Source: Streptomyces sp. ISL-43 (lineage in GTDB: Bacteria; Actinomycetota; Actinomycetes; Streptomycetales; Streptomycetaceae). Taken from it: a stretch of 64,000 nt of DNA. Positions 16,038 through 24,273 of the stretch are shown here, piece by piece. Position 1 is the first letter of the stretch, and each line of letters starts with the position of its first letter. A program made the position numbers and the translations under genes. The notes beneath the pieces are model-generated. The model had not been told where the DNA came from, did no database searches, and saw only the letters and a program-made list of their open reading frames with translations. The stretch is from contig NZ_JAGGOT010000042.1 of NCBI RefSeq assembly GCF_018614195.1, positions 1 through 64,000 on the forward strand, written 5' to 3'.

Positions 16038-17174
16038 ATGGCGCAGCGGGAGGCCGTTCTGCGGCTGGACGAACAGTGGGCGCGGATCCGGTCGGGCGCG
16101 GCGCAGGTGGCGCCCGCGGAGGCAGATGCCCTGCTGGCCGAGCTGATCGGCGCGCTGCGCGAGCCGGCCCGTGGAGACGCCGAGTGCGCGGCGCGGCTGG
16201 GCCTGCGGCTGAGCGACCTGGCGGCCCGCCGCTTCGCCGGCGGCGACCGGGGCGGAGCCCTGGCCGCCATCGAGGAGGGGCTGCGGTTCTCGCAGCAGGC
16301 CGCCGGGCACGCCCCCACGTACGCCCGGTGGTACGCCCGCGGCCTGATCAACCAGGGGGTCTGGTTGTCCTGGCCGCTCAGCGACGGGGAGCGGCTGCCC
16401 AAGCACCCCCTCGGCCCCGGCGCCGAGAGCGGTCCGAGCGCCATGGAGCGGGCGGCCGGCGAGCGTGCCCGGGACCTGACGCGCAGCGCCGTGGAGGTCT
16501 GGGCGGCCCTGGACCAGGAGGATCCCGTCAACCAGCGCGGCCTCGCGCAGGCGAAGGTCTTCCTCGGTGACCGGCTCGCCGAGCTGGGCCTCGCCGAGGA
16601 GTCCGTGGCCTGGGCGGTCGACGCGGAGGGCGCCTTCCGCCGGCTGCTGCTCGCCGATCCGGGCTCCGATGAGTCCCAGGAGGCCGAGGAGGCCCTGGAC
16701 CACATCGGCCGCCAGCTCGAACTGCGGCTGCGCTTCCTCGCCTTCGGCTCCCTGGCCGGCCTGCGCGCCCGCGGCCTGCTGCCCGAACGGCTGCTGCCCC
16801 AGGCCGTGGTGGCCGCCCGGATCCAGGGTGTCGCCGAGGAGGAGATCGCCGTCCGGCTGCGGCTGGAGGCCGATCAGGTCCGCACGATGCTGGAGGTGAC
16901 CCCCTGGGTCGCGGTGTGGCGGATCGAGGTGCGCGGCCCCGACGGGCTGTGGAACGTCGCTCCACATCCTTGGCGTAGCGGGGCGGAAGTGCGAAACAGG
17001 ACAGCCGAGGACGTAGCGTCCGAATTGGTACGGGGCTTCGCGGCATCACCCGACTACCCGGGCGACGGCGCCCATTGGCGGATCCGCGTCTGGTGGCACG
17101 CCGAAGGCGACCCCGCCGGAGCCCGGTTCCGGCTGGTCGTCGGCCCCGACGCCCCAGCCGCCACCCCCTCGTGA
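16038..17174 (+). CDS. TPR-like helical protein with C-terminal HTH-like segment, unknown
   Basis: A 378-residue soluble protein I cannot assign. Residues 1-230 are helical repeats rich in Ala/Glu/Leu (for example GGALAAIEEGLRFSQ) in the style of tetratricopeptide arrays. Residues around 245-295 contain an HTH-like helix pair (ARIQGVAEEEIAVRLRLEADQ). A C-terminal domain of about 80 residues is rich in Trp (WVAVWRIEVRG, HWRIRVWW). The ATG follows GGGGGGC. It ends just before the ctaA promoter. Possibilities include an adaptor or sensor; no catalytic motif is visible. Confidence 0.6.
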   Translation: MAQREAVLRLDEQWARIRSGAAQVAPAEADALLAELIGALREPARGDAECAARLGLRLSDLAARRFAGGDRGGALAAIEEGLRFSQQAAGHAPTYARWYARGLINQGVWLSWPLSDGERLPKHPLGPGAESGPSAMERAAGERARDLTRSAVEVWAALDQEDPVNQRGLAQAKVFLGDRLAELGLAEESVAWAVDAEGAFRRLLLADPGSDESQEAEEALDHIGRQLELRLRFLAFGSLAGLRARGLLPERLLPQAVVAARIQGVAEEEIAVRLRLEADQVRTMLEVTPWVAVWRIEVRGPDGLWNVAPHPWRSGAEVRNRTAEDVASELVRGFAASPDYPGDGAHWRIRVWWHAEGDPAGARFRLVVGPDAPAATPS

Positions 17175-17208
17175 AAGTTTGCACAAGGCTCCGCGTACGA
17201 TAAGGGCC
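17171..17208 (+). promoter_or_regulatory. leaderless promoter of ctaA
   Basis: GTGAAA (17171-17176), a 19-base spacer and TACGAT (17196-17201) are followed after seven bases by the GTG start of ctaA. The lack of a ribosome binding site and this spacing indicate that transcription starts at the start codon. Confidence 0.55.
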
Positions 17209-18168
17209 GTGTTGACCCCTCTCGCATACCTCGCCCGCCGTTGGACCCCGTCGCCCCGGACCGTCCAGCGGGCCGCGTTCGCAGCGGTGCTCATGAGCGT
17301 CGTCATCGTCGTCACCGGCGGCGCGGTGCGCCTGACCGGATCCGGTCTCGGCTGCGACACCTGGCCCAAGTGCACCGACGGCAGCCTGATCGTGACCCAG
17401 GAGCAGGGCTTCCACGGGGCCATCGAGTTCGGCAACCGCATGCTGACGTACGTGCTCTGCGCGGCCGTCGGCTGGACCATCACCACCGCCCGCTGCGCCG
17501 TTCCGTGGCGCCGCTCGCTCACCCGGCTCGGCTGGGTCCAGTTCGCCCTCGTGATGGGCAACGCGGTCCTCGGCGGCATCACCGTCCTGACGGGGCTCAA
17601 CCCCTACAGCGTGGCCGGTCACTTCCTGCTCGCCACCTCTCTGATCGCCGTGACGGTGATCACCTGGCAGCGCACCCGCGAGGGTGACGGCCCCGCCCGC
17701 CCGCGCGTGCCCGCTCCGGTGCGGGGGCTCTCGTGGGCGCTGCTCACGACCACCCTCGTACTGATCGCGGCGGGCACCGTGGTCACCGGCTCCGGCCCGC
17801 ACGCCGGCGACCGCAGCGAGATCAAGCGGATGCCCTTCGACTGGGCGACGACCGCCCACGTGCACGCGGTCTCCGCCTGGGTGGTGTGCGCGCTCGCCGT
17901 CGCAATGTGGCTGCTGCTGCGCGTGGCCGACGCCCCCGACGACGTCCGGGCCCATGCGCGGAACCTGCTGATCGTGCTGCTCGCCCAGGGCGCCATCGGC
18001 TACGTCCAGTACTTCACGAAGGTGCCCGAGGCTCTGGTCGCCGCCCACATGCTCGGCTCCTGCCTGGTGTGGATCGCGGTGCTCCGGCTCGCGCTGAGCC
18101 TGCGGGAGCGCCCGTCGGCACAGGCCGGGATCCCGGCCCAGGGCGACGCCCAGCTCACCAACGCCTGA
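17209..18168 (+). CDS. ctaA: haem A synthase (CtaA/COX15)
   Basis: A 319-residue polytopic membrane enzyme that oxidises the C8 methyl of haem O to make haem A for the aa3-type cytochrome oxidase. It has about eight helices. The family features GGAVRLTGSGLGCDTWPKC (conserved cysteine pair) and the haem-ligand histidines in GAIEFGNR-, HVHAVSAW- and AHMLGS-type contexts are visible. The GTG at 17209 is chosen because of the upstream leaderless promoter. ctaB, the preceding pathway step, lies 1.6 kb away on the opposite strand. Confidence 0.93.
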   Translation: MLTPLAYLARRWTPSPRTVQRAAFAAVLMSVVIVVTGGAVRLTGSGLGCDTWPKCTDGSLIVTQEQGFHGAIEFGNRMLTYVLCAAVGWTITTARCAVPWRRSLTRLGWVQFALVMGNAVLGGITVLTGLNPYSVAGHFLLATSLIAVTVITWQRTREGDGPARPRVPAPVRGLSWALLTTTLVLIAAGTVVTGSGPHAGDRSEIKRMPFDWATTAHVHAVSAWVVCALAVAMWLLLRVADAPDDVRAHARNLLIVLLAQGAIGYVQYFTKVPEALVAAHMLGSCLVWIAVLRLALSLRERPSAQAGIPAQGDAQLTNA

Positions 18169-18180
18169 GCCCGCGGGGCC

Positions 18181-19281
18181 TCAGCCCCGCTCGTCGAGCC
18201 GGTAGACGCGCCGCGCGTTGCCCGCCGCGACCATCGCCGCCACCCGCTCCGCGTCCCTCCAGGACCAGGACCCCTCGGCGACCCATCCGCCGAGGACCCG
18301 GCCCAGCGCCTCCCGGAAGACCAGGGCGCCGACCGCGTGCAGTTCGGGCAGCTGCCGTCCGCCGCCCGCGAACATCAGTTTTCCGAATGGCGCGGTCTCC
18401 AGGGACTCGGCCAGCACCTCGGCCGCCCGGGCCCCGGTCGGCCCCAGGGCCGCGCCGAGGTCGGCGTGGACGTGCGGGAAGAGCGCCGCCAGCCGCGCGG
18501 CCTGCCGGTGGTAGGGGTATCCGCCGAGCAGGACCAGCCGCGTCCCCGGGCCCGCGGCCGCCCGCACGAAATCCGTCAGCCGCCTCGGCTCCCCCGCGTC
18601 CCCGCCCGTGTGCAGCTGGAGCGGCAGTCCGGACGCCAGCGCGCTCCACAGCAGGTGTCGCAGCAGTACGGGGTCCCGTACTGCCCCGCCCCTGGCCCGA
18701 CCGGCCAGCCACCGCCCGGCCGCCCCGTGTACCTCGCCCGGCCCGGGCGGCTCGGGCGCGCCGGCGACGGCGTCCGCGTACCGCGGCCCGGAGCCGCAGG
18801 TGAAGGCCACGGCCCCGGCGGCGGCGTGGTGGACGGCCTCGGCGAGGTTGGCCAGGAAGGCGGCGGCGGATCCGGAGGTGTCGGCGGCCTGTTCGGCCAG
18901 CAGCTCCAGCCGCGCCAGTTCGAAGGCCTCGCCGTTACCGGCCAGCGCCAGTTCCTTGGGCGCGGTGAGGTCTCCGGCCGCCCCGGTGTCGACCAGCCGG
19001 GCGGCGACCCCGGAGCCGCGCAGCAGCCTGCGGGCCGACTCGGCGGCGCCCAGCTCGCGCCGCCGGGCGAGGTAGCGGGCGGGGGCGCAGTGCGGTTCCA
19101 GCCCGAGCAGCGGCGGACACCAGCGGCGCAGCGCGAAGCCGGTCTGGGTGTCGAAGAAGGTGGTGCCGGCGGCGGGCGGGCCGGCCGATTGGATCAGCTG
19201 GGCCTCGAAGGTGGCGAGGCCCAGCTCCGTGCGGAGCACTCCCTGGCAGTACTGGTCCACCAGGGGCGGCGTTTCGATCAT
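18181..19281 (-). CDS. amidohydrolase-family protein
   Basis: A 366-residue TIM-barrel amidohydrolase-like protein, of the type related to the FluG N-terminal and uronate-isomerase-like group. It shows VDQYCQG near the N-terminus in place of the usual HxH motif and later LQLHTGGDAGEP, LVLLGGYPYHRQAA and ARRVYRLDERG. The missing first HxH (DQYC instead) suggests altered or absent metal binding. It is convergent with ctaA at a 12-base gap. The substrate is unknown. Confidence 0.75.
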   Translation of the reverse strand: MIETPPLVDQYCQGVLRTELGLATFEAQLIQSAGPPAAGTTFFDTQTGFALRRWCPPLLGLEPHCAPARYLARRRELGAAESARRLLRGSGVAARLVDTGAAGDLTAPKELALAGNGEAFELARLELLAEQAADTSGSAAAFLANLAEAVHHAAAGAVAFTCGSGPRYADAVAGAPEPPGPGEVHGAAGRWLAGRARGGAVRDPVLLRHLLWSALASGLPLQLHTGGDAGEPRRLTDFVRAAAGPGTRLVLLGGYPYHRQAARLAALFPHVHADLGAALGPTGARAAEVLAESLETAPFGKLMFAGGGRQLPELHAVGALVFREALGRVLGGWVAEGSWSWRDAERVAAMVAAGNARRVYRLDERG

Positions 19282-19434
19282 CCGGGCATCCCGTTGCGGA
19301 CGTGAGGAAGGGGCTTCCACACGTCCTAACGGGTGAGCGGGGTGTGAGGTGTTGCTCGCGCTGTTGACCGAGAGGGTGACGGACCGGGTGACGGACGGCT
19401 GCCGGCACGTGCCGCGCAACCGCTCCGGCCGCGC

Positions 19435-19794
19435 TCAGGCCGCCGGGTTCGCGGTCCCGCCGAGCTGCATGCCGGCCATGCGGGTCCACTCGTACGGCCC
19501 CGTCTTCACGCGCGCGGCGAACTCGCCGTCGAACTCCTCGTGAAGGGTCAGCCCGGCCTTCTCGGCCGCCAGCCGCGCCGTGCCGTAGGTCGGGGCCACC
19601 AGGTCGCCCCAGCCGCCGTCCGTGCCCACGAGCACGATCCGGGTGCCGGCCTGGCCCATGTGCGCGAGCTGGCCCTCGGCGCCGCCGTGCTGCTTGGCGA
19701 ACGCGCCGATCTGCTTGGCCAGCCGCGCGGCCTTACGGTCCTGCTTCTTGTCCGCCGTGTTGGCGGTCTCCTCGGTTTCTGCCATGGAAGGCAT
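19435..19794 (-). CDS. conserved small protein, unknown function
   Basis: A 119-residue protein (116 residues if the second ATG at 19785 is used). The N-terminus is charged and Lys-rich (KKQDRKAARLAKQIGAFA), followed by a compact domain with RIVLVGTDGGWGDLVAPTYGTA and TGPYEWTRMAGMQL. No membrane segment or known catalytic motif is visible. It follows ctaB in the same direction with a gap of 15 bases, so it may be co-transcribed with it. Confidence 0.7.
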   Translation of the reverse strand: MPSMAETEETANTADKKQDRKAARLAKQIGAFAKQHGGAEGQLAHMGQAGTRIVLVGTDGGWGDLVAPTYGTARLAAEKAGLTLHEEFDGEFAARVKTGPYEWTRMAGMQLGGTANPAA

Positions 19795-19809
19795 GCTACC
19801 GGTGAGTAA

Positions 19810-20751
19810 TCAGCGGAGGAAGGGATCCACGGCGACGGCGACGAAGAGCAGCGACACGTAGGTGATCGACCAGTGGAACAGCCGCATCTCCTTGAGCTTC
19901 GCGCCCGTCAGGCCCGACTTGGCCCGCGCGTTGAGCGCGTGCGCCTCCCACAGCCACCAGCCGCCGGCCACCAGGGCGACGGAGGTGTAGAACCAGCCGG
20001 TGTACCCCAGCGGGGTCAGCAGCAGCGAGACCGCCGCCATCACCCAGCTGTAGATGACGATCTGCTTGGCCACGGCCTTGTTGCCCGCGACGACCGGCAG
20101 CATCGGCACGCCGACGCGCGCGTAGTCGTCCTTCACCTTCATCGACAGCGGCCAGTAGTGCGGCGGCGTCCAGAAGAAGATGACGAGGAAGAGGATGACC
20201 GCGGCCCAGGAGACCTCGTTCTTCACGGCCGACCAGCCGATGAGCACCGGCATGCAGCCCGCGATGCCGCCCCAGACGATGTTCTGGGAGGTGCGCCGCT
20301 TCAGGAGCATCGTGTAGACCACGACGTAGAAGAGGAGCGCGCCGAGCGAGAGCGCGGCCGACAGCCAGTTGATCAGCAGGCCGAAGAACAGGGTGGAGAG
20401 CACGCCCAGCGTGATGCCGAAGACCAGGCACTCCCGCGGGCTGACCATGCCGGTCACCAGGGGGCGTTGCGAGGTCCGGTCCATCAGCGCGTCGATGTCG
20501 CGGTCGATGTACATGTTCAGCGCGTTGGCGCCGCCCGCGGACAGGTAGCCGCCGAAGCAGGTCGCGAGAACCAGCAACAGCGACGGCACACCCTGCTCGG
20601 CGAGGAACATCACCGGCACTGTGGTGATCAGCAGAAGTTCGATGATCCGCGGCTTGGTCAAAGCCACGAAAGCCATGACCCGGGCCCCGAACGGCCGGTG
20701 AACGGGAGGGGTCCCGAGCACCCCCGCTGGACGGGATTCGACGGCCGTCAC
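19810..20751 (-). CDS. ctaB: protohaem IX farnesyltransferase (haem O synthase)
   Basis: A 313-residue UbiA-superfamily membrane prenyltransferase that adds farnesyl to haem B to give haem O, the substrate of CtaA. The two Asp-rich motifs are visible as NMYIDRDIDALMD and in the second-half loop KVKDDYARVGVPML. It has about nine helices, typical family length. I chose GTG at 20751 (MTAVESRPAGV) because AGGGG lies about eight bases upstream; the longer frame to 20799 is less likely. Confidence 0.94.
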   Translation of the reverse strand: MTAVESRPAGVLGTPPVHRPFGARVMAFVALTKPRIIELLLITTVPVMFLAEQGVPSLLLVLATCFGGYLSAGGANALNMYIDRDIDALMDRTSQRPLVTGMVSPRECLVFGITLGVLSTLFFGLLINWLSAALSLGALLFYVVVYTMLLKRRTSQNIVWGGIAGCMPVLIGWSAVKNEVSWAAVILFLVIFFWTPPHYWPLSMKVKDDYARVGVPMLPVVAGNKAVAKQIVIYSWVMAAVSLLLTPLGYTGWFYTSVALVAGGWWLWEAHALNARAKSGLTGAKLKEMRLFHWSITYVSLLFVAVAVDPFLR

Positions 20752-21026
20752 GCACACCCCTGACAGAGAATCCAGCAAGCCCCGACACGAACCCCGCAAT
20801 ACACAAGGGTTTAGGTGAGGCCTGCGCGTACCACGCCACTCTAGACGTAGCCCTTACCTCGCCCAGCGCGGGGGTCGCCTCGTGTTGGTCCGATCGGCGC
20901 TCAGACGTCACAACCGGACCGCGGGTACTCGAATAGCTGCACGCCGTCGCGGGGGTAGGCTCGGAATCGCGCCGGTGCACCGTTCGTCACCGGGACTAGA
21001 CATGTGGAGAGGAGCCCTGACCCACG
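20752..21026. other. divergent promoter region of ctaB and tkt
   Basis: 275 bases. On the minus strand a CTCACCTAA at about 20812-20820 matches the right half of the DmdR iron-box consensus, but the left half does not. A TAGGCT at 20956-20961 is a possible -10 for tkt. GAGAGGAG before the tkt GTG is its ribosome binding site. No gene is seen. Confidence 0.4.
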
Positions 21027-23114
21027 GTGAGCACCAAGCCGACGACCACAGAGCTCGACTGGACCGAACTGGACCAGCGTGCTGTCGACACCGCCCGCAT
21101 CCTGGCCGCCGACGCGGTCCAGAAGGTCGGTAACGGCCACCCCGGTACGGCGATGAGCCTGGCCCCCGCCGCGTACACCCTCTTCCAGAAGGTGATGCGG
21201 CACGACCCGGCGGACCCGGAGTGGGTCGGTCGCGACCGTTTCGTGCTCTCCGCGGGGCACTCGTCCCTGACGCTCTACACCCAGCTCTACCTGGCCGGCT
21301 TCGGCCTCGAGCTGGATGACCTCAAGGCCTTCCGCACCTGGGGTTCGAAGACCCCCGGCCACCCGGAGTACGGCCACACCGCGGGCGTGGAGACCACCAC
21401 CGGTCCGCTGGGCCAGGGCATCGCCAACGCGGTGGGCATGGCCATGGCCGCCCGCTACGAGCGCGGCCTGTTCGACCCCGAGGCCGCCCAGGGCGCCTCC
21501 CCGTTCGACCACATGATCTACGCGATCGCGGGCGACGGCTGCCTCCAGGAGGGCATCTCCCACGAGGCGTCCGCGCTGGCGGGCCACCAGAAGCTCGGCA
21601 ACCTGGTGCTCCTGTGGGACGACAACCACATCTCCATCGAGGGCGACACGGAGACGTCCGTCTCCGAGGACACCCTGAAGCGCTACGAGGCGTACGGCTG
21701 GCACGTCCAGCGCGTCGCCGCGCAGGCCAACGGCGACCTCGACCCGAAGGCCCTGTTCGACGCCTTCCAGGCCGCCAAGGCCGAGACGGAGCGCCCCTCC
21801 TTCATCGCCGCGCGCTCGATCATCGCCTGGCCGGCCCCGCACGCCCAGGGCACCGAGGCCTCGCACGGCTCGGCCCTCGGCAACGACGAGGTCGCCGCCA
21901 CCAAGCGCGTGCTCGGCTTCGACCCGGAGCAGACCTTCGAGGTCTCCGACGAGGTCATCGCGCACACCCGCAAGGCGCTCGACCGCGGCCGCGAGGCCAA
22001 GGCCGCGTGGGAGAAGGAGTTCTCCGCCTGGCGCACCGCCAACCCGCGGCGCGCCGCCGAGTTCGACCGCATCAACGCCAACGAGCTGCCCGCGGGCTGG
22101 GAGGACAAGCTCCCCGTCTTCGAGGCCGGCAAGGGCGTCGCCACCCGCGCCGCCTCCGGCAAGGTCCTCGAGGCGCTCGGCGCGGTCATCCCGGAGCTGT
22201 GGGGCGGCTCGGCCGACCTGGCCGGCTCCAACAACACCACCATCGACAAGCACTCCTCGTTCCTGCCGGTGGGCAACCCGCTGCCGGAGGCCGACCCGTA
22301 CGGCCGCACCATCCACTTCGGCATCCGCGAGCACGCCATGGCCGCGGCCATGAACGGCATCGCCCTGCACGGCCACACCCGTATCTACGGCGGCACCTTC
22401 CTGGTGTTCTCCGACTACATGCGCAACGCCGTGCGCCTCTCCGCGCTGATGCACGTGCCGGTCACCTACGTGTGGACGCACGACTCCATCGGCCTCGGCG
22501 AGGACGGCCCGACCCACCAGCCGGTCGAGCACGTCGCCTCGCTGCGCGCCATCCCCGGCCTGAACGTGGTCCGCCCGGCCGACGCGAACGAGACCGCCGT
22601 CGCCTGGCGCGAGATCCTGAGGCGTCACACCAAGGTGTTCGGCAAGGGCGCCCCGCACGGTCTGGCGCTGACCCGCCAGGGCGTGCCGACGTACGAGCGC
22701 AACGAGGACGCCGCCAAGGGCGGGTACGTGCTGTTCGAGGCCGATGGCGGCCCCGCCCAGGTCGTGCTCATCGGCACCGGCTCCGAGGTCCAGCTCGCCG
22801 TCGCCGCGCGCGAGGCGCTGCAGGCCGAGGGCGTCCCGGCGCGCGTCGTCTCGATGCCGTCCGTCGAGTGGTTCGAGGAGCAGGACCAGGCGTACAAGGA
22901 CAGCGTCCTGCCGCCGTCGGTCAAGGCGCGCGTCGCGGTCGAGGCCGGCATCGGCCTGACCTGGCACCGCTACGTCGGCGACGCCGGCCGGATCGTCTCG
23001 CTGGAGCACTTCGGCGCCTCGGCCGACGGCGCCGTGCTGTACCGCGAGTTCGGGCTGACCGCCGAAGCCGTGACCGCCGCCGCCCGGGAATCGATCACCG
23101 CCGCCGCGCACTGA
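21027..23114 (+). CDS. tkt: transketolase
   Basis: A 695-residue thiamine-diphosphate enzyme of the non-oxidative pentose phosphate branch. ThDP/metal motif IAGDGCLQEGISHEA, the His-rich GNGHPGTAMS near residue 32-41 and the transketolase signature YGGTFLVFSDYMR are present. It starts at GTG with GGAG upstream. It is first in an operon with tal, zwf and opcA, so pentose and NADPH production are co-ordinated. Confidence 0.96.
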   Translation: MSTKPTTTELDWTELDQRAVDTARILAADAVQKVGNGHPGTAMSLAPAAYTLFQKVMRHDPADPEWVGRDRFVLSAGHSSLTLYTQLYLAGFGLELDDLKAFRTWGSKTPGHPEYGHTAGVETTTGPLGQGIANAVGMAMAARYERGLFDPEAAQGASPFDHMIYAIAGDGCLQEGISHEASALAGHQKLGNLVLLWDDNHISIEGDTETSVSEDTLKRYEAYGWHVQRVAAQANGDLDPKALFDAFQAAKAETERPSFIAARSIIAWPAPHAQGTEASHGSALGNDEVAATKRVLGFDPEQTFEVSDEVIAHTRKALDRGREAKAAWEKEFSAWRTANPRRAAEFDRINANELPAGWEDKLPVFEAGKGVATRAASGKVLEALGAVIPELWGGSADLAGSNNTTIDKHSSFLPVGNPLPEADPYGRTIHFGIREHAMAAAMNGIALHGHTRIYGGTFLVFSDYMRNAVRLSALMHVPVTYVWTHDSIGLGEDGPTHQPVEHVASLRAIPGLNVVRPADANETAVAWREILRRHTKVFGKGAPHGLALTRQGVPTYERNEDAAKGGYVLFEADGGPAQVVLIGTGSEVQLAVAAREALQAEGVPARVVSMPSVEWFEEQDQAYKDSVLPPSVKARVAVEAGIGLTWHRYVGDAGRIVSLEHFGASADGAVLYREFGLTAEAVTAAARESITAAAH

Positions 23115-23149
23115 CGTCCGCACCAAGACCAGTAGGAGATGCAATCCCC

Positions 23150-24268
23150 ATGACAGACGCACTGAAGCGCCTTTCCGACGAGGGCGTCGCGATCTGGCTG
23201 GACGACCTGTCCCGCAAGCGCATCACGTCCGGCAACCTGGCCGAGCTCATCGACCAGCAGCACGTGGTCGGTGTCACCACCAACCCGGCGATCTTCCAGA
23301 AGGCGATCAGCGGCGGCGAGGGTTACGGGCAGCAGCTCGCCGACCTGGCCGCCCGCAAGGTCACCGTCGAAGAGGCGATCCGCATGATCACGACGGCGGA
23401 CGTCCGCGACGCCGCCGACATCCTGCGCCCGGTCTACGACTCGACCGAGGGCCAGGACGGCCGCGTCTCGATCGAGGTCGACCCCCGGCTGGCCCACAAC
23501 ACCCCGGCGACCATCGCCGAGGCCAAGCAGCTGGCCTGGCTGGTGGACCGTCCGAACACGCTCATCAAGATCCCGGCGACCAAGGCCGGCCTGCCGGCGA
23601 TCACCGAGGTCATCGGCAAGGGCATCAGCGTCAACGTCACGCTGATCTTCTCGCTGGAGCGCTACCGCGAGGTCATGGACGCGTACCTGGCGGGCCTGGA
23701 GAAGGCGAAGGCCGCGGGCCTGGACCTCTCCAAGATCCACTCGGTCGCCTCCTTCTTCGTGTCCCGCGTGGACTCCGAGATCGACAAGCGCCTGGACGTC
23801 GTCGGCACCGACGAGGCCAAGGCCCTGAAGGGCAAGGCGGCGCTCGCCAACGCCCGTCTGGCCTACGAGGCCTTCGAAGAGGTCTTCGGCACCGAGCGCT
23901 GGGCCGCCCTGGACAAGGCGCACGCCAACAAGCAGCGCCCGCTCTGGGCCTCGACCGGCGTCAAGGACCCCGCGTACAAGGACACCCTGTACGTGGTGGA
24001 CCTGGTCGCGCCCGGCACGGTCAACACCATGCCGGAGGGCACCATGGAGGCCACCGCCGACCACGGCGAGGTCACCGGCGACACCATCCGCGGCACCTAC
24101 GACCAGTCGCGCGCCGAGCTCGACGCGGTCGCGAAGCTGGGCATTTCGTACGACGATGTGGTGCAGCTGCTCGAAGACGAGGGCGTCGAGAAGTTCGCGT
24201 CGTCCTGGAACGACCTGCTGAAGTCGACCGAGGCGGAGCTTGAGCGCCTCGCCCCCACGGAGGCCTGA
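23150..24268 (+). CDS. tal: transaldolase
   Basis: A 372-residue transaldolase of the long (TalB-unlike, actinobacterial) class. It transfers a dihydroxyacetone unit between sugar phosphates. Signatures are GVTTNPAIF near residue 42-50 and the Schiff-base lysine region NTLIKIPATKAGLPAI. The ATG has TAGGAGA upstream. It sits between tkt (35 bases away) and zwf (5 bases away), which indicates one transcript. Confidence 0.96.
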   Translation: MTDALKRLSDEGVAIWLDDLSRKRITSGNLAELIDQQHVVGVTTNPAIFQKAISGGEGYGQQLADLAARKVTVEEAIRMITTADVRDAADILRPVYDSTEGQDGRVSIEVDPRLAHNTPATIAEAKQLAWLVDRPNTLIKIPATKAGLPAITEVIGKGISVNVTLIFSLERYREVMDAYLAGLEKAKAAGLDLSKIHSVASFFVSRVDSEIDKRLDVVGTDEAKALKGKAALANARLAYEAFEEVFGTERWAALDKAHANKQRPLWASTGVKDPAYKDTLYVVDLVAPGTVNTMPEGTMEATADHGEVTGDTIRGTYDQSRAELDAVAKLGISYDDVVQLLEDEGVEKFASSWNDLLKSTEAELERLAPTEA

Positions 24269-24273
24269 ACATT

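Noticed and set aside
21614..24268. 884-codon frame that includes tal
   Set aside because: The first two thirds are a shadow of tkt. Only the part from 23150, with a ribosome binding site and transaldolase motifs, is real.
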